Counted from the stretch's first letter, positions 35,684 through 48,060 are shown. The stretch: DNA of 64,000 bases from Calliopum simillimum (GCA_951812925.1 OX638372.1:88433058-88497057), one strand, 5' to 3'. Notes: generated by a model not told the origin, from the letters alone. Numbers and translations: made by a program.

Positions 35684-36571
35684 TAGGGGAGATGTGTGTA
35701 CCTTGGTCCGAGTGTACCTCGGTCCAAGTGTCGGTTGCCACTCAACAGTTGGACGTGCACGATAATGTTCTTCTATGGAATTTTCCACTCATACCGGTGA
35801 CTCATATTAGTAGACTTCAGACCATCAAGCTGTATGCGTGTATAAAAAGTGACGGAAAAAGTGTTTTTGGTGTGTAAAAATTAGTTTTTGGAGTAAACTA
35901 AGAAACGTTTTGTGAGAAACTTACTTGAAATATTTCAGTTTTACAACATCAGAAAGGAAGTTTAGTTATTGTTTTAAGCTTTTAGTGTATTTTAGATGTA
36001 TTTTCATTAATAGATGTTATGGTAGTTGACAGTTTTTAAAACATGCTGTGTGTGTGTACCTTGGACCTATGCTTATTTACCAGCAAGCCTTTTTCGACGG
36101 GCAACCAGGAAGCCATAATTGCCTCTCAACATATTATTAATATTATTATTTACGTGATAAATGTATTTATTTGCAACCATTTTTGTTTAATCAATTGTTT
36201 TTTACTAAATGCACTTTTTTGCGTTATAATTTTTGTTTATGATTAATTTTTTTTTTTTATTGAATAAAATGTTACTTTTGATTAAATAATAAATGGTTCT
36301 TTCATAATTTATTACCTAAATACAATGTATTCTCTTTTACTTTTAATAGTCCAAGGTACACTTGCATGGTGTACCTTGGACCGTTTGAGATTGCAACGGA
36401 AAAAGTAATATTTCTACTCAATGGTAAGACATAGAAATATCATTGTCACGTCATTTGATGCTGCAAACATTGTAGAAATATAACTGAATCAAAAAACTAA
36501 AGAAACTTTTTTGGAAAATCCAGCACATTGAAAAAACTGAAAAGCGGACCAAGGTACACACATCTCCCCTA
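35684..36571. mobile_element. TA-flanked TIR element with iterated GTACCTTGGTCC
   Basis: Both ends read TAGGGGAGATGTGTGTACCT inward and continue TGGTCCG (888 bp including TA). GTGTACCT.GG.CC is repeated at 35697, 35712, 36053 and 36370, and inverted near 36355 and at the right end. Open frames at 35692-35877 and 36043-36246 cross these motif copies and show no domain. Size, TA flank and AGGGGA start match the element at 24162, but the iterated motif differs. Confidence 0.75.
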
Positions 36572-36599
36572 CTGGTAGAAAATATTGGTACATATACCT

Positions 36600-36850
36600 C
36601 ATTAATGATAATTTTTTCTTAGGGGCGTGGCATCTCCCATTTCTCCAGTGAACATTATTTGTCCCGGTGCTGTACATACTTATCAAATTTCATACATGTG
36701 CGCGTTGAATATTTTCCAAGATATGATGAAGTGATTTTTAGGGGGGCGTGGTACCCCAATTTTTCCCAGAACACATTATTTGTCTTGGTGCTTGTACCAT
36801 ATCTCATCCGTGTACGTTGAATAGTTTCAGAGTTATATGATATCAATTTT
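36600..36850 (+). repeat. Dispersed GGGGCGTGGCA repeat fragment
   Basis: Two diverged units carry GGGGCGTGG, a CCAGTGAACATTATTTGTCC or CCAGAACACATTATTTGTC block, and CGTTGAATA.TTTC.AGA. It resembles tails of the mini-me-like repeats elsewhere in the window. Confidence 0.45.
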
Positions 36851-36957
36851 TGGTTCACGGTGGACATTTCTGTGGAAATGACCATATTCGAGATTGATTT
36901 AAGCGTTTTCATTTTTATTTACGTAACAAATGTTTTCAGAGACACTGAGCCTATATG

Positions 36958-37211
36958 AGCCGTTTATTTTGAAAGTGGCCTAAGTCCATTTCGGGGCAAA
37001 AGTAATGTCGTTCACATTATGTGCCGTAATAACCGTTTTTTTGCCCGATACTATTTTTTAAACATAACGCCATTAATTTCTCACAATGTGGTAAACTTTT
37101 TGTAAAGACAGAATTCAATTTTATTCGTTCTGAACAAAATGCCAGCCAATTCATATTATGACATTACTTTTGCTCCGAAATGGACTTAAGCCACTTTCAA
37201 AATAAACGGCT
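36958..37211. mobile_element. MITE with 50-bp TIRs next to the dynein 3' splice site
   Basis: AGCCGTTTATTTTGAAAGTG continuing to GGCCTAAGTCCATTTCGG and GCAAAAGTAATGTC is mirrored on the right with few mismatches. The element is 254 bp and ends 109 bp before the acceptor of dynein exon 2. A solo end of a relative lies at 11697-11752. No coding capacity. Confidence 0.8.
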
Positions 37212-37320
37212 GATATTACTGATTAACTCTCTTACAACCGATTTATATCTATAAAATTTCCACCAACAAATTTTTAAGTTTTTTGACTAATCCAATATAT
37301 TTTATTTCTTCCATTTATAG

Positions 37321-37482
<162 letters not shown>

Positions 37483-39220
37483 GCTGACTAAAAATATTAT
37501 GATAATAAGAAATCTATATTATAATAATAATAATAATACAAAACAATAATAATAAAAACAAAATACACACAAACACTTTCACACTTAACATAAATGCAAT
37601 TGGAGTAAAATGTAGAGAAAAAAAGAAATATAAAAATTCATTAAAAATAAAATAGAAGTAAAAGAAGAAGTAATAGCAGTTATCAGAATTATCAACACGC
37701 CGCCATATAGCGCAAAAAAGGAAAAACAATGAAACACGGAAAACCAAATACATATTAAAGAAAAATAATCAAATACACAAAACATTTTCTTTTTGCAAAA
37801 ATTCATAAATTTTTTGCCCAATTTTATTATTAAAAATGGTAACATCAAAAATAACATATTAAACATGAGTATAAAATAACAAAAGCAAAAATTGAAATTT
37901 AAGCAAATACAAATTTTCCATCCATATTTTTTGCAAAACAATGCTTATTAAATTAAGCAATAGAAATAACTTTTTTTATTTTCTTTGATCAAAAAAATAA
38001 GTGGTGTATTAAAAGGCCAAAAAGCTGCTGCTTCTTTGTTTCTGTATAAGCTATAGATAAAACTTTTAAACTTCTTCTAGAAATGCAACAACATTCTAAT
38101 TTTTAATTTTGCACTATGTCACAAATTAATTTCAATTGAAAATGGTAATGTCGAAAAATTAAACAATTGCAAAAATTTTAAGTGACATCTCTATTTTTTT
38201 TTTTTTTTTTTTTTAAGTGAGGATCAGTTTGCCTTTGAAAAATATATTTATAATACCCATACACATTTTCTTTTTCTATCTCCTATACAAAAATCAAAAT
38301 ATACCTACACTTAACAAAATAAACAATACACACCACAATTTGGATATATTTGTTACAACTTTGTAGCATAATTTAAAATTTATGTAAATGTTTATTATAA
38401 AAAAAAAGAAATCTAATAATAAAATAAAAATAAAATTAAAACAAAAATTGTAATTGTAAAATAATTTTTATTTCCACTATGTACTGTACACCACCAAAAA
38501 CAACACTTTTCTACTTTGTCGTGCACATTATAAACACGCGTTAGTTATCCTTCTATTCCATTTAATGATTAAATTTTAATATAAAGCAGCAAAGGCTTTT
38601 ATTTTTAATTGTTGGAATATTTTTAATTTAAATTTTTTTTTATTAAAATAGAGAACATGATTTTTTTTTTTTTTTTTTTAAATAGAAAAGGAATTATTGG
38701 TGGCATGTGCCGCTTCTGCTTATAAGACTCACTGAAAAATAAAAAACTCAAGAGCTATAACTCGCAAACAAAGCGAAAGTTGAAAAGAAAAAGCTATACA
38801 GCTGAAATTCCTTTTTCGTATAAAGTCAAGTGTATAAAATCTTTATTTCAATCAAATTTCGAGATTTAATAGATTTTAATTCAATTCAAACATTGGAGCA
38901 TGTTAAAAAAGTCTGACGTACTCATATTTACACTGACCACCTTTGACTTGAAACCATTGGCTTTGAAAAATCATTGTTGGAAAATGAGCTTGAGTTTTTA
39001 CTGTGTGCTTAAACTAATTCGAAATTAGTTTTTTTCATTATTATTTTTAAATAATAATTATTTAATAGAAATATAGAAAGTTTTGTTTCGGACTCTGTAC
39101 CTTAAATTATAATCTTCATTCTGTGAATTGTTTATTAAACATTGTGTTCGTAAATGTTAAGCTTTTTTTGGTTCTTGCATTATTATAATTTAATTGAAAT
39201 AAAGTCTCCAAAAATATAAT
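37483..39220 (+). other. ctp: Probable 3' UTR of the dynein light chain gene
   Basis: Extremely A-rich trailer with numerous AATAAA signals (for example near 37649, 38319, 38417 and 39199), which would allow several alternative 3' ends. Open frames on the opposite strand here are low-complexity Phe/Ile/Cys runs and not genes. The true 3' end cannot be chosen without transcripts. Confidence 0.5.
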
Positions 39221-40196
39221 TTTGTCTTTGTTAGTTTTTTAACTAATTTAACAACTAACACTCACACACATTTGCCTTTATTCTGTCATTGACTTTGATC
39301 ACAAAAGAAAAAAAAAAAAAATCATTTTTAAAACCAACAAAAAATTTTTACCAATTTAGTAATATTCGAATATACTTATAATATACATGTAAATCTCTAA
39401 AGGAAAATAAAAAATTGTATGTGTAATAATAAAATGAAAGTAAATGGAAAATAGCGAAATAACAGAATTGTGTGAAGATAGCAGAATAAAAAAAAAAAAT
39501 AAATAAAATGAAAATCTTATCTAAGTAAAAATCAATCTAGAAAGGCTCTTTACAAAAGTTTGTCTATGCACTAGAAGTAAAGCTCAACCAAAACCTTAGT
39601 CTTTGTCAAATTCTTCATCACTTTTTCCTACGTTCGAAAATCTGCAGTAACTTCATTTGCCCAAAATATTTTCTACGAAAAAAATGTAATTCCCTCAAGA
39701 ATATTTCCTTTCTCGAGAGGGAACATTTGCAATTGAGAATATATTGACAATGGAAATTCCATTTCCTGCGAGTTTGTATAGTAAACACAGGCGTAGACCT
39801 GAAAAACAGTTCTTGACCTATGTTGTTTTAGCAAGGAACGAAGTAAGTGGTACTAATTTAAACAAAACAACTTAATGCTATCAATTCTACATGTAACTAT
39901 ACTTTTGCCCCTTTACGCATTTTGTTCCATTTTCTATGAACTTCAAATTACTTGGTATTTTTTGGAGAGGAAGGAATGATTTGACTTGCGTGTTATTTAC
40001 CCAGAACACGAATCCATCATTTAAGGAGGCCTTTGAAGAAAAAAAATATGTTTTTAGAAAAAATGTGACTTAAGTGGTTTCTAAAATGACGGATTCAATT
40101 TTATATCCGTTAGAAAACCGGTGGCGTGCGTATTGGAGTGATATGATATTGTCATCGATGAATCATGATAATTTTTTATTATTACTTAATCTACGC
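39221..40196. other. Gene-free stretch downstream of the dynein gene
   Basis: AT-rich sequence with no recognised gene or repeat. GAGAATAT/ATATTCTC-type symmetry near 39700-39750 is short. Confidence 0.35.
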
Positions 40197-40391
40197 TCAA
40201 GGTAAAGCTCCTATAATTGCAATGCACCGTGTTGATTTGTAGAAAGGAAATAGGTAAGAGGGCGAAGAGCAGTTGTGTCGATGAATATTTTTCTTAAATC
40301 TACCGATATCACAGCTGTCGGGATTATTCCACAACTTAATCGTGTGACCAAAGAACGAATTATCACGATAGTGCGATGTTCTATTAAACAC
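40197..40391 (-). pseudogene. Non-LTR retrotransposon C-terminal fragment
   Basis: The minus-strand frame MFNRTSHYRDNSFFGHTIKL continuing to WNNPDSCDIGRFKKNI resembles the post-reverse-transcriptase tail of Jockey/I-like non-LTR elements, in which a Y..SFF..TI.LWN.LP motif is followed by an F+..I segment. The reverse transcriptase itself is not present, so this is a truncated relic. Confidence 0.5.
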
Positions 40392-40459
40392 CGTTGCAAC
40401 GCAATGATTTTTTCATAGATAAAGGAAGTATTGCACACTGTGTCGGGTAATATCATATC

Positions 40460-41579
40460 TATGAAAATTTGAAATGCTCCGAACTAGTTATATTTTCTAT
40501 TAAAAGTCGATAATAAGTTTATTGTCTGTTACATATCGCCATCATATATTAGTGTCGTTCATATAATTGTGTCGCCACTGGGAACAAACTTTGTAGAGAA
40601 AGAAATAAAGAATTAACTGAATTTTGTTTCAAAGCCTTCACATGCGATTCAGTCTCCTTTTTTACAGCGACATACAAACCGCAGGATGCACAGGAACAGG
40701 AATTTTCAGCACTGGTCATTTAAAAAACGGTAGAAAGGGCGGATTTTCTATTGTTAGCTTAAAAGACTGGTACGTGCACATCATGTTGCATTAAAATTGG
40801 ACTCCGAAGAAAACAATCCGGTAAAACGGCGCATAAACGACTTCTGAGATTACCGCAACACAGAATGTCATTCCGCCCTGTTCCCAATTTCACTTTCACG
40901 TGAATGTGGGTATAAAGTGGAATGCAAAACTTTTTGAAAAGTCGGCATTATGCTACGACTTTTCAATTAATTTTGCTTTTTTAAAGCTGTTATCGATCAA
41001 ATTGAAAAAAAAAAAAAAAAAAAAAAAATACACACGTATAAGCTCCAGAGTTTTTCCCTTTTTTAGCGAGTAATTTTAATTTTTATTGCAAATGTAATAT
41101 TGTAAATATTGCTAAAATATAAAAAAATATTTTTTCCGATGACAAATAAAAAGTCGGCAAATTGGCATTTTCGAAGTCAGTGTTTGTGTGAATTATTTGA
41201 CATTTCATTATATCATGGTGTTAGTAAGAATAGTTCGAAAACATCTAGAACATCTAATTAACCCAATAAAATGCACTGAGCATGAAAAAACTTTCTTAAA
41301 TTCCCTCAAATCATAGGAAACCCTATAATTGGGCATCTCGCCGAATACATTATTTTGACAGACAAAATTGCGAGCAGTTATAATTTCAAGTGCATTGCAG
41401 CAGCCGTTGTTAACGTGAAACTCAAAGTTAATAAATTTAATAAAAAGCATTTTGATTCATAAATCTTGTTTACTTGTGTACATTTTTTAACTGACAGCGA
41501 AAAAGTTAGCATTTCTACTGCGAAAAGTTAAACGTCTTGAACAGTCATTGAATAGGCTTCACATCCACATTGAAAATGA
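40460..41579. other. Gene-free stretch
   Basis: No gene recognised. It includes an A-rich run at about 41007-41029 and unassigned short open frames such as 41208-41450 on the minus strand with no domain. Confidence 0.35.
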
Positions 41580-41890
41580 AAAAGTAACAAGTCTTCGAAA
41601 TTAAACGGATTTCGGAACAGGCCGGATTATGTTTTCTAACTTAAATAATATACAAATATATACAGCTATTATTAAACTGTAATATGCATTTATTCGTGCA
41701 TGTTCCGAAATCCGTGTGATATCAATTACTTTTCATTTTGATGAAAACGGTGAGTCGTACGATAAAAGTATCAGAATCTCTTTAGTGTAGAATTACAGGA
41801 TCTACAACAAACACTGATTTTCATTGCTGAAAAAATAACAGTTTAGGAAAAATTCTTAAAATACCGCAAAAAGTCGAAGAATTCGATTTT
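41580..41890. repeat. Rearranged relative of the 19051 TIR element
   Basis: TTAAACGGATTTCGGAACAG and, at 41703, TTCCGAAATCCGTGTGATAT are its termini. AAAAGTATCAGAATCTCTTT, GTAGAATTACAGG and GCAAAAAGTCGAA match interior blocks of 19051-19346 (in the opposite orientation for the last blocks). The order indicates an inversion or a nested pair. Confidence 0.55.
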
Positions 41891-41979
41891 ATCGAATATA
41901 TCCTAAACGGCTTCTTTTTCGAAAATACAAATTAATATGGCAATTTTTCACAACGATCTAAACATACGGTGTTCTTTTA

Positions 41980-42163
41980 CCTTGGCAATAGCCTGATTGG
42001 TAAAGCACCGCGTTTTCTTTCATTAGAAAACCGAAGTCAAGGATTCGAGTGTAGCTTTTGACAACAATTAACTAAAACTGATCTGATGAGACTATATACA
42101 TGTTTATATAAAAAAATTTATAAAAATGTAATGTGGAAATAGCCGAAACATATCTGTGGCATT
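41980..42163 (+). repeat. tRNA-derived SINE, copy 2
   Basis: TTGGTAAAGCACCGCGTTTT continuing to CTTTCATTAGAAAACCG, AGGATTCGAGTGTA, AAAACTGATCTGATGAGACT and GTGGAAATAGCCGAAACATA match copy 1 (1572-1750, minus strand) across head and tail. The B box is slightly degraded. This confirms a dispersed family. Confidence 0.65.
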
Positions 42164-42494
42164 TTGACAAAACAACCTAACTCGAAATTGGCAACTTTTC
42201 AGGGAAGCTAAAAAACTGTTTAGCTGCTTTTCAATAATGTGACTCAATTTCGTTGATCCAGGTGAATCTCCTCTTTCCATACATTTTTACTAATCTTCAA
42301 CTGTCAACTGTCAAGTTATTTTCTTCTTTTGGTAGCAACACATCACCGCTCGAATGGCGCTAAGTTCAAAATTTGCGTGAATAGTGGTACACACTTAAAT
42401 CTCGGGAACTAGAAACCAAAGAGATATGGTGATTATATCAAAAGAAACTTATTTAAATTTTATATTTATGAAAGGATGAGCAGATAAATCAGTT

Positions 42495-42656
42495 TAGTGC
42501 ATCCCAAGTAATTCCTTTGATGCCCAGGTGAAAATCAAGGCCACCAGCTTGAAGAGTTTCTCCTCCAAGCGTTGGATAATCTTACCGACAAATCCACGTT
42601 GATCGGCATTGGACTTTAATAATCATGATGAAAGTACGCTCCTGGTTTGCTGGCAT
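42495..42656 (-). pseudogene. Nucleoside diphosphate kinase (awd-like) retrocopy fragment
   Basis: The minus strand starts ATG at 42656 and reads MPANQERTFIMI. After a frameshift, a frame gives DQRGFVGKIIQRLEEKLFKL and VALIFTWASKELL, then stops. This is the N-terminal third of nucleoside diphosphate kinase, the housekeeping NTP-synthesising enzyme known as awd in Drosophila, where the corresponding text is ERTFIM.KPD..QRGLVGKII and KFTWASKELL. The KPDGV segment is garbled, and the catalytic His region is absent. No intron interrupts it. It is a dead, probably processed, partial copy. Confidence 0.8.
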
Positions 42657-43049
42657 TGTATACGAGATCTTTGTGAAGAACCAAATATCTACATTTCAGA
42701 AATTATTAATATAAAACTCAAACCAGAAAAACCGTACCGTAAATTTTTCTTAGAGGGTATGCAATCACAATTGTGATTGCAAAAAAAATTTAAAAAAAAC
42801 GCCATGTCTTTGATTTCGTTACAAAAAGCAAAAACTCTGAAACACCCTCTGACGACATTCAAAAGAAAATCTATTACGTCAGTGAACACAGCCACGGAGA
42901 ACGCTGAGAAAACTGACATTTTAATCAGCTGGGTGTCATTGAAATAAACAAAAATATTTGGAGAGAAAAAGTTTAATTTGTTATTTTTTTCTAAATTCAC
43001 AAAAAAGTGCAAAATTAAAGGCGAAATTTTAATAAAATCCACAGGAGGA

Positions 43050-43241
43050 ATGGGGTTTCCGCGAATATTAAGTAAAAATAATAAAGTTTACACAAAACTG
43101 GGTGAATTTTGTTTGTCCAGCGATGGTAATCAGTTCTTCATCGTTTGTCACACTTGCCAACAGGAGCTCCAGACACAAGATACATTTTGGAAACACATTC
43201 AAGATGAACACAGTTTTATGCATCACCAGAAGCATGAAAAT
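43050..43241 (+). CDS. C2H2 zinc-finger protein, exon 1
   Basis: Encodes residues 1-64 (start [20 protein letters not shown]). A C2H2-type finger lies at about residues 34-55: [22 protein letters not shown] (C-X2-C-X12-H-X4-H) with an unusual Trp before the first His. The donor GAAAAT|GTAAGATT ends the exon in phase 0. The start was chosen because the minus-strand paralogue begins at the same position (MNFTRILGQNDKIY). The two first exons align in all key positions: RIL, N.K.Y.K.G..C, C..CQ.E.Q, FW.HI...H.F. An upstream in-frame ATG (42978) would add residues not seen in the paralogue. Confidence 0.85.
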
Positions 43242-44759
43242 GTAAGATTTTTAATTGTAGCTACACTTATTGTTGGTTTTTTAATTTTGTTTATCTAATT
43301 TTAAATGAGGTCACATTTGTTGACAAACCTTTCGGGTGTCCCAGAGACTTGGAGTCTACCAAATTAATATCCAAAAAAAGTTTAACCAATTGCGTTTCTT
43401 TTATTAACTAAAGTATTTCATAAGCAAACACCTAAATTTTCTAACATTCACACATTCACATCATATTGTAACCTGCACTCTACAGTTGTACGGTATTCTA
43501 AAATTCTAAAAATAAAATTTTAGTTAGAAAATTTTGTAAAGTTGCTCTTGGTCATTCAGTAGCATGTATGTAATCTTCTGAAACTCCGATGGAGATCGTG
43601 GGGGCAAAGAGCATAAATGAGTCAAATTAAATAACAAAGACGAGCAATTTCTAACGAATTTCTGAAGTTGCAATGTTTCTACTTCATCATCTTTACCATA
43701 ACATTTATGCAGGTATACCATTCTCCATTGTTAATTTTTGAAAAGTTAGTTACCTATAGTATATAGCTAAAGGCAGCCTCTGGAGTACGGTGTGCCCATC
43801 CCGATTCTTTTAAATTTTTCGCCAAGAATCTATCCAGCAATTGCAAACTAAAAAATACGTTATTGGGTCGGTTTTTGGTCTCAATCAAAAATGTGTTAAT
43901 GACTGTAAATGACCAACATAATACTACATAACCATGTGATTTTTCATAATGTTATGACGTAAATAAAGCTTATAAGAAAGTTTTTTGGAAAAAACTGGAG
44001 TGGCACCTCCCAAACAAGAAAAACCGTTAAAATATATATTCCGAAAACTGTAAAATTTTGCCAAGCAAGTTCTCGTACATTATATGATATTTAATTTTTT
44101 TAACGTTAGCTGATAACGCAACGATGCCAACTTTGCATTTCCAAAATCCAATTGAATGTCTGTGTTTGAAATTGAGAAAAAGCACTAAAAACGCACTAAC
44201 CCACTATTATGTGTTTTATTTTTCAAAAACCACTAAACCCGGTGGGAAAGTTGACATCACTGTGTCAAAATCAAATGGAAAATTCGAAAGAAAATTGTAA
44301 AATATTGAAAGAAAACTGCATCCCTGCTGAAAATTTAATTTTCATTCTCAATATATTCACGATTGCAAATGCACCCTCTCGAAAAAGGAATATAACGGCG
44401 GTGGGATTGATCGTGCGACCTAAGCATGCGTGCGCAGTTGAAATTCTTATAGATTGTTTTTCTTAGGTACTAAAATTTTCATATAAAACGAAAAAATCGT
44501 AAGAAATAAAACCAACAAATAAAAACCGAAATATTAATTTTAGATGTATATAACTTTTTATGCGGTACTGATCTCGTTGCCGATTTTTGAAATTTGTTTT
44601 AAAACACCAAAATAAAGCAATTCCCATTGAAGAACTGGAGGATCTAATTTTTATGAACTGTAGTCTCTTAAGATTCCAATTTAACTAAACTATAAATAGA
44701 TCATTCCAAGCATATTTATAGTTCCCTTTAAAATTTTCATAAATGTATTTTTTTTACAG
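43242..44759 (+). other. Intron of the zinc-finger gene
   Basis: 1518-bp phase-0 intron (GTAAGA to TTTTTTACAG). It contains a short GAGTGGCACCTCCCA fragment near 43999 and otherwise nothing recognised. The open frame at 44209-44466 has no domain. Confidence 0.75.
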
Positions 44760-45482
44760 GAAAATAACCGTACTAATCAAAACTACATAGATGGACCAAC
44801 TGCAGCTTCAGTTGACATGTCGCCACCAGCGGCTTCCCTGGTGCCTCACTATAAAAAGCTCAATGTTAAATCCGATCAAGATGGTGGCACAAGTGCTGAT
44901 GATGCTGAAGACGATGATGAGGAAGAGCAAGAACCGAAAGACTACACCGAAATGCGTGTAATCGAACCTAGCGATGTTCAAGTTAACATTAAAGTAGAAC
45001 ACCCACAAATGGTACAGCAGTCGATACTAACGTCGCCTCAGCCTCCAATGACAACCATCTATATGCCAACAACAAATGCATCGACTGCTACAATGCAACC
45101 ACAAGCCATAAGTTATGCAAGTATTTTACAAAATATGCCACACATGGGAGCTGGGGCTATACTACATTCAGGCAGCGGCGCTGGTGGCGGTGTAATGCCC
45201 GCTGTGCCACCAACTCTTTTGCAAGCACATGAGTTGCCTCAAAAAGATCCATCGTCAGCTACATCAGAGGATGGTGAACGTTGGTATATTTGCGATTATG
45301 AAACATGTGGTTTGAAATTCAAATATCAATCACGCCTTGAATTGCATCGTTCTGTACACAGTAAAGTACGGCGTTTTGCCTGTGAGCTGTGCACTGCGTC
45401 GTTTAAGCAATCGTGTAATTTGTCAACGCATCGCAAGAAAAAACACAATATAAAGGGCTCAAAGTTTGAGCCACGTTTTTAA
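44760..45482 (+). CDS. C2H2 zinc-finger protein, exon 2
   Basis: Encodes residues 65-304 (starts [12 protein letters not shown], ends KGSKFEPRF). An acidic stretch ([15 protein letters not shown], about residues 104-118) is followed by an IKVEHP motif, which resembles a sumoylation consensus. A Met/Pro/Gln/Ala-rich, probably disordered segment comes next, then two C-terminal fingers: [20 protein letters not shown] (C-X4-C-X12-H-X3-H) and [20 protein letters not shown] (C-X2-C-X12-H-X4-H). With the finger in exon 1 this makes three. Two adjacent fingers suggest sequence-specific DNA binding and a role as a nuclear regulator. The spliced protein is 304 aa. I do not recognise a named orthologue. 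Confidence 0.9.
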   Translation, partial: ENNRTNQNYIDGPTAASVDMSPPAASLVPHYKKLNVKSDQDGGTSADDAEDDDEEEQEPKDYTEMRVIEPSDVQVNIKVEHPQMVQQSILTSPQPPMTTIYMPTTNASTATMQPQAISYASILQNMPHMGAGAILHSGSGAGGGVMPAVPPTLLQAHELPQKDPSSATSEDGERWYICDYETCGLKFKYQSRLELHRSVHSKVRRFACELCTASFKQSCNLSTHRKKKHNIKGSKFEPRF

Positions 45483-46468
45483 CGCGCACCACCACAAATA
45501 CCACCCCCACCAGTTCCAGGAAGCTTAGGAGAAGGAAGAGAGCATGAAGATTTTTTGAGTTTTTTAATTTTTCATTTTTAGTCGGTAGACGGTTAGCTAG
45601 TGTTGAATAAGTATACTAAAATGAAACAATTAAATTTACATAAGTGCAATAATTTGCTTACATTTTAAGTGGAAATTCGTGGCTGTAGAAAATGTTGCTG
45701 AAAAGCTTGTATGACATTCTCTATTCTAATGCTACAGTAATGGTTCGCTTTAATTTGCATATATGTATTAGAATAATTTGGACCGAAATTTTATTGTTTC
45801 CATATGCGACGCGTTTGAAATTTTCCACCAATCACAACCTACATATCTCAAAATGACCTTCAAAATGGTAGGGTTGATAGACGCTAGATAGATCAGCTCC
45901 TTTGAACTTAAGAACTCAAAATGCATTCTTTTCGTAAATTTTTGACATATTTGCGCGATTTATGATGTAAGTTGCTTCTGCTTCATCCTTTTTAACCTTT
46001 GTAAAGATATTGCCAGACCGCGTCACATATGTATATGCAATTTTTTCTTGAGCAATGTATGCAGTTTTTCTTGAGCAATTTTTTGTGCAGCCGAAATTTA
46101 TATAAATATGTAATTCTTTTACATAATCAATTTAAATTTATAAAACTAAGCACCTTTCTAGCTGTATGTACAAATAACTTTTTAAAATTTTACCAACAGA
46201 AAACAGTTTAAACCATTTCCCTTAAGCATAACTTGAGGCAGAGCATATCGTCACCTGAAATGCAAAAAGCCATGACATAATTTTTAATTTTTTCAAAAGC
46301 ATTGCAAAAAACTTCTTAAAACTCCAAATATTTTAGATTTTAAAGCCAGTTTTGGCTAGTTTTGCCTAATGCCGATTTAATTTTAGGCAATACATTGCAA
46401 AATTGGGCTTAAAATTTAAAATTATGTTACAGCTTTTTACATTACAGTTGATGTATGAGCCGTAGTTA
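45483..46468 (+). other. 3' flank of the zinc-finger gene
   Basis: Probably begins with the gene's 3' UTR, though no AATAAA hexamer was picked out. The rest is AT-rich intergenic sequence. No other gene recognised. Confidence 0.4.
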
Positions 46469-46594
46469 GTGATAGGACGATTAACCAAAAACGATTCATA
46501 ATCGGTTATTTTCATACAATTTACGATTTAATTGTATCATCGTTTAATCGACAGGTTTCTTTATTTATCGTTTTTCGATTAATCGTACCATCAC
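46469..46594. mobile_element. MITE with GTGATRGGACGATTAACC termini, 126 bp
   Basis: GTGATAGGACGATTAACCAA continuing to AAACGATT is mirrored on the right (AATCGTACCATCAC preceded by TTTATCGTTTTTCGATT). Internal CGATTTAATTG/CGTTTAATCG symmetry is also present. A half copy is at 22079. The terminus resembles hAT MITEs, but no 8-bp duplication is visible. Confidence 0.65.
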
Positions 46595-47779
46595 GAACCA
46601 TATCAAATATAAGTTAAATAGTATGTGGTATTTTGCCAAAATATTGTGCGTCAATCTTGCTTCTCCCATAGAAAACATATCCTATTTTAACCCACAGATA
46701 ATTGAAAATAAATTTTGTTTTAGCCCATATCTTTTGCATTTAGTGCGCAAGATAATCACAAAGATCAATAACTACTTAAACAACTTTGTTTAGGCTACAC
46801 AATAAATTTGGCACAGTACCACATAATTTGTAGTATGTCCTTATGATGGATATACTTACGTAATTTTGGGCAATTGTAAACGAATACTTATCGTTACATA
46901 TTTCGATGCGTTTTATTTTTAACTCTTGCATACGTAGGGTTGGCAAATGTCGACAAAAAAAAAATTTACCTTTGCAGACTTAAAAATTTTGCATCGAAAC
47001 AAATAACTATATATTAAGATGTGGTAAAAGTGTTTTATTTTTTAACCGATACCAAACTGTTTTCCCTTTTAGTTGTAAAATTTTATTTAAATTTAGCCAT
47101 TTTATGTTTGCGTAGTCTTAATATAAAAACTTAAGTGTAACATTTACAATTATTTATGTAACAAAATAAATACTTTGTTATGTGTTCAATCTAAAAACAT
47201 AAAAGCGCATAGTTGTGAAACTTTATATTAAATTTAAATGCATGTTTGTATAAAAATCAAAACGTGTTCAAAATTATTATGCGAACGAAAGGTGACCCAT
47301 TGCTTATGGCATATTATCTCGCAATTAAGTTGCCATGAAAAATTGTAATTGCCAATGTCAACCGAACCAGCCAGTTGGTTCTTAAGTTGCCGGCTTAATT
47401 TATTTCTTTGTAACAGTTGCCAAACAGGCAACGCAATTAATACGCAATAGAGACCTTAAGTCGTAACTTAAATTTAATATATTGTTCTATAACAAGCCAT
47501 ACCAATTTTTTGTTTTTCTAATTTGCGTTTTTACCAGGTTTTCAACACAAATTTAGCACTGTACGACAGACACAAAAAAAAAATTTTTTTTGATTTCTTT
47601 CAGCAATTCAACTTTATACTCTTAATCACGGATGTCTTAAAACCGGCTTCCGTTGTTTCATTTATGCTAGTTTAGTGGTCTAAAGAAATGCAATCCCGAA
47701 ATCGTAGCTGATCGCCTTACACGTAAAAAAAATAAAAAAATAAAAAAAAACATAAACAAAAAAAAAAGGAGGCATTTTG
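46595..47779. other. Gene-free stretch
   Basis: No gene or repeat recognised apart from homopolymer runs. A minus-strand open frame at 47234-47431 has no domain. Confidence 0.35.
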
Positions 47780-47946
47780 GATGTGTTTTGCGATGCTGAA
47801 TCCGAATCCGGCCTTAGAATTGCTCTATCTCATATGGTTTTTAAGATATCCTAAACTAAACAAGCGAAAACACCGTTTTTGTTATTTTTAGAAGCAGTTA
47901 AAGCAATTCTATAGCCGGATTCGGACTCAGCATCGCAAAACACATC
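47780..47946. repeat. Inverted repeat of the ATATC.AAAACCATA family
   Basis: GATGTGTTTTGCGATGCTGA continuing to ATCCGAATCCGGC and AGAATTGCT is mirrored by AGCAATTCT, GCCGGATTCGGACT and CAGCATCGCAAAACACATC. The arms are about 46 bp. The left arm and following ATATGGTTTTTAAGATATCC also match 29640-29720. Confidence 0.65.
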
Positions 47947-48060
47947 GAAAAATTACCATTTTTATTTTTGTTTGTTGCCTAAACTATCGACTTTTCAAGA
48001 CAAAGCAAATGTTGAAAACGAACAAATGCAAGTGCAGCTGAAATTTTTGCAAGTATGTAT

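Noticed and set aside
37514..37941. Minus-strand open frames rich in Phe, Ile and Cys
   Set aside because: They are translations of the A-rich dynein 3' UTR, are low-complexity, and have no splice or domain support.
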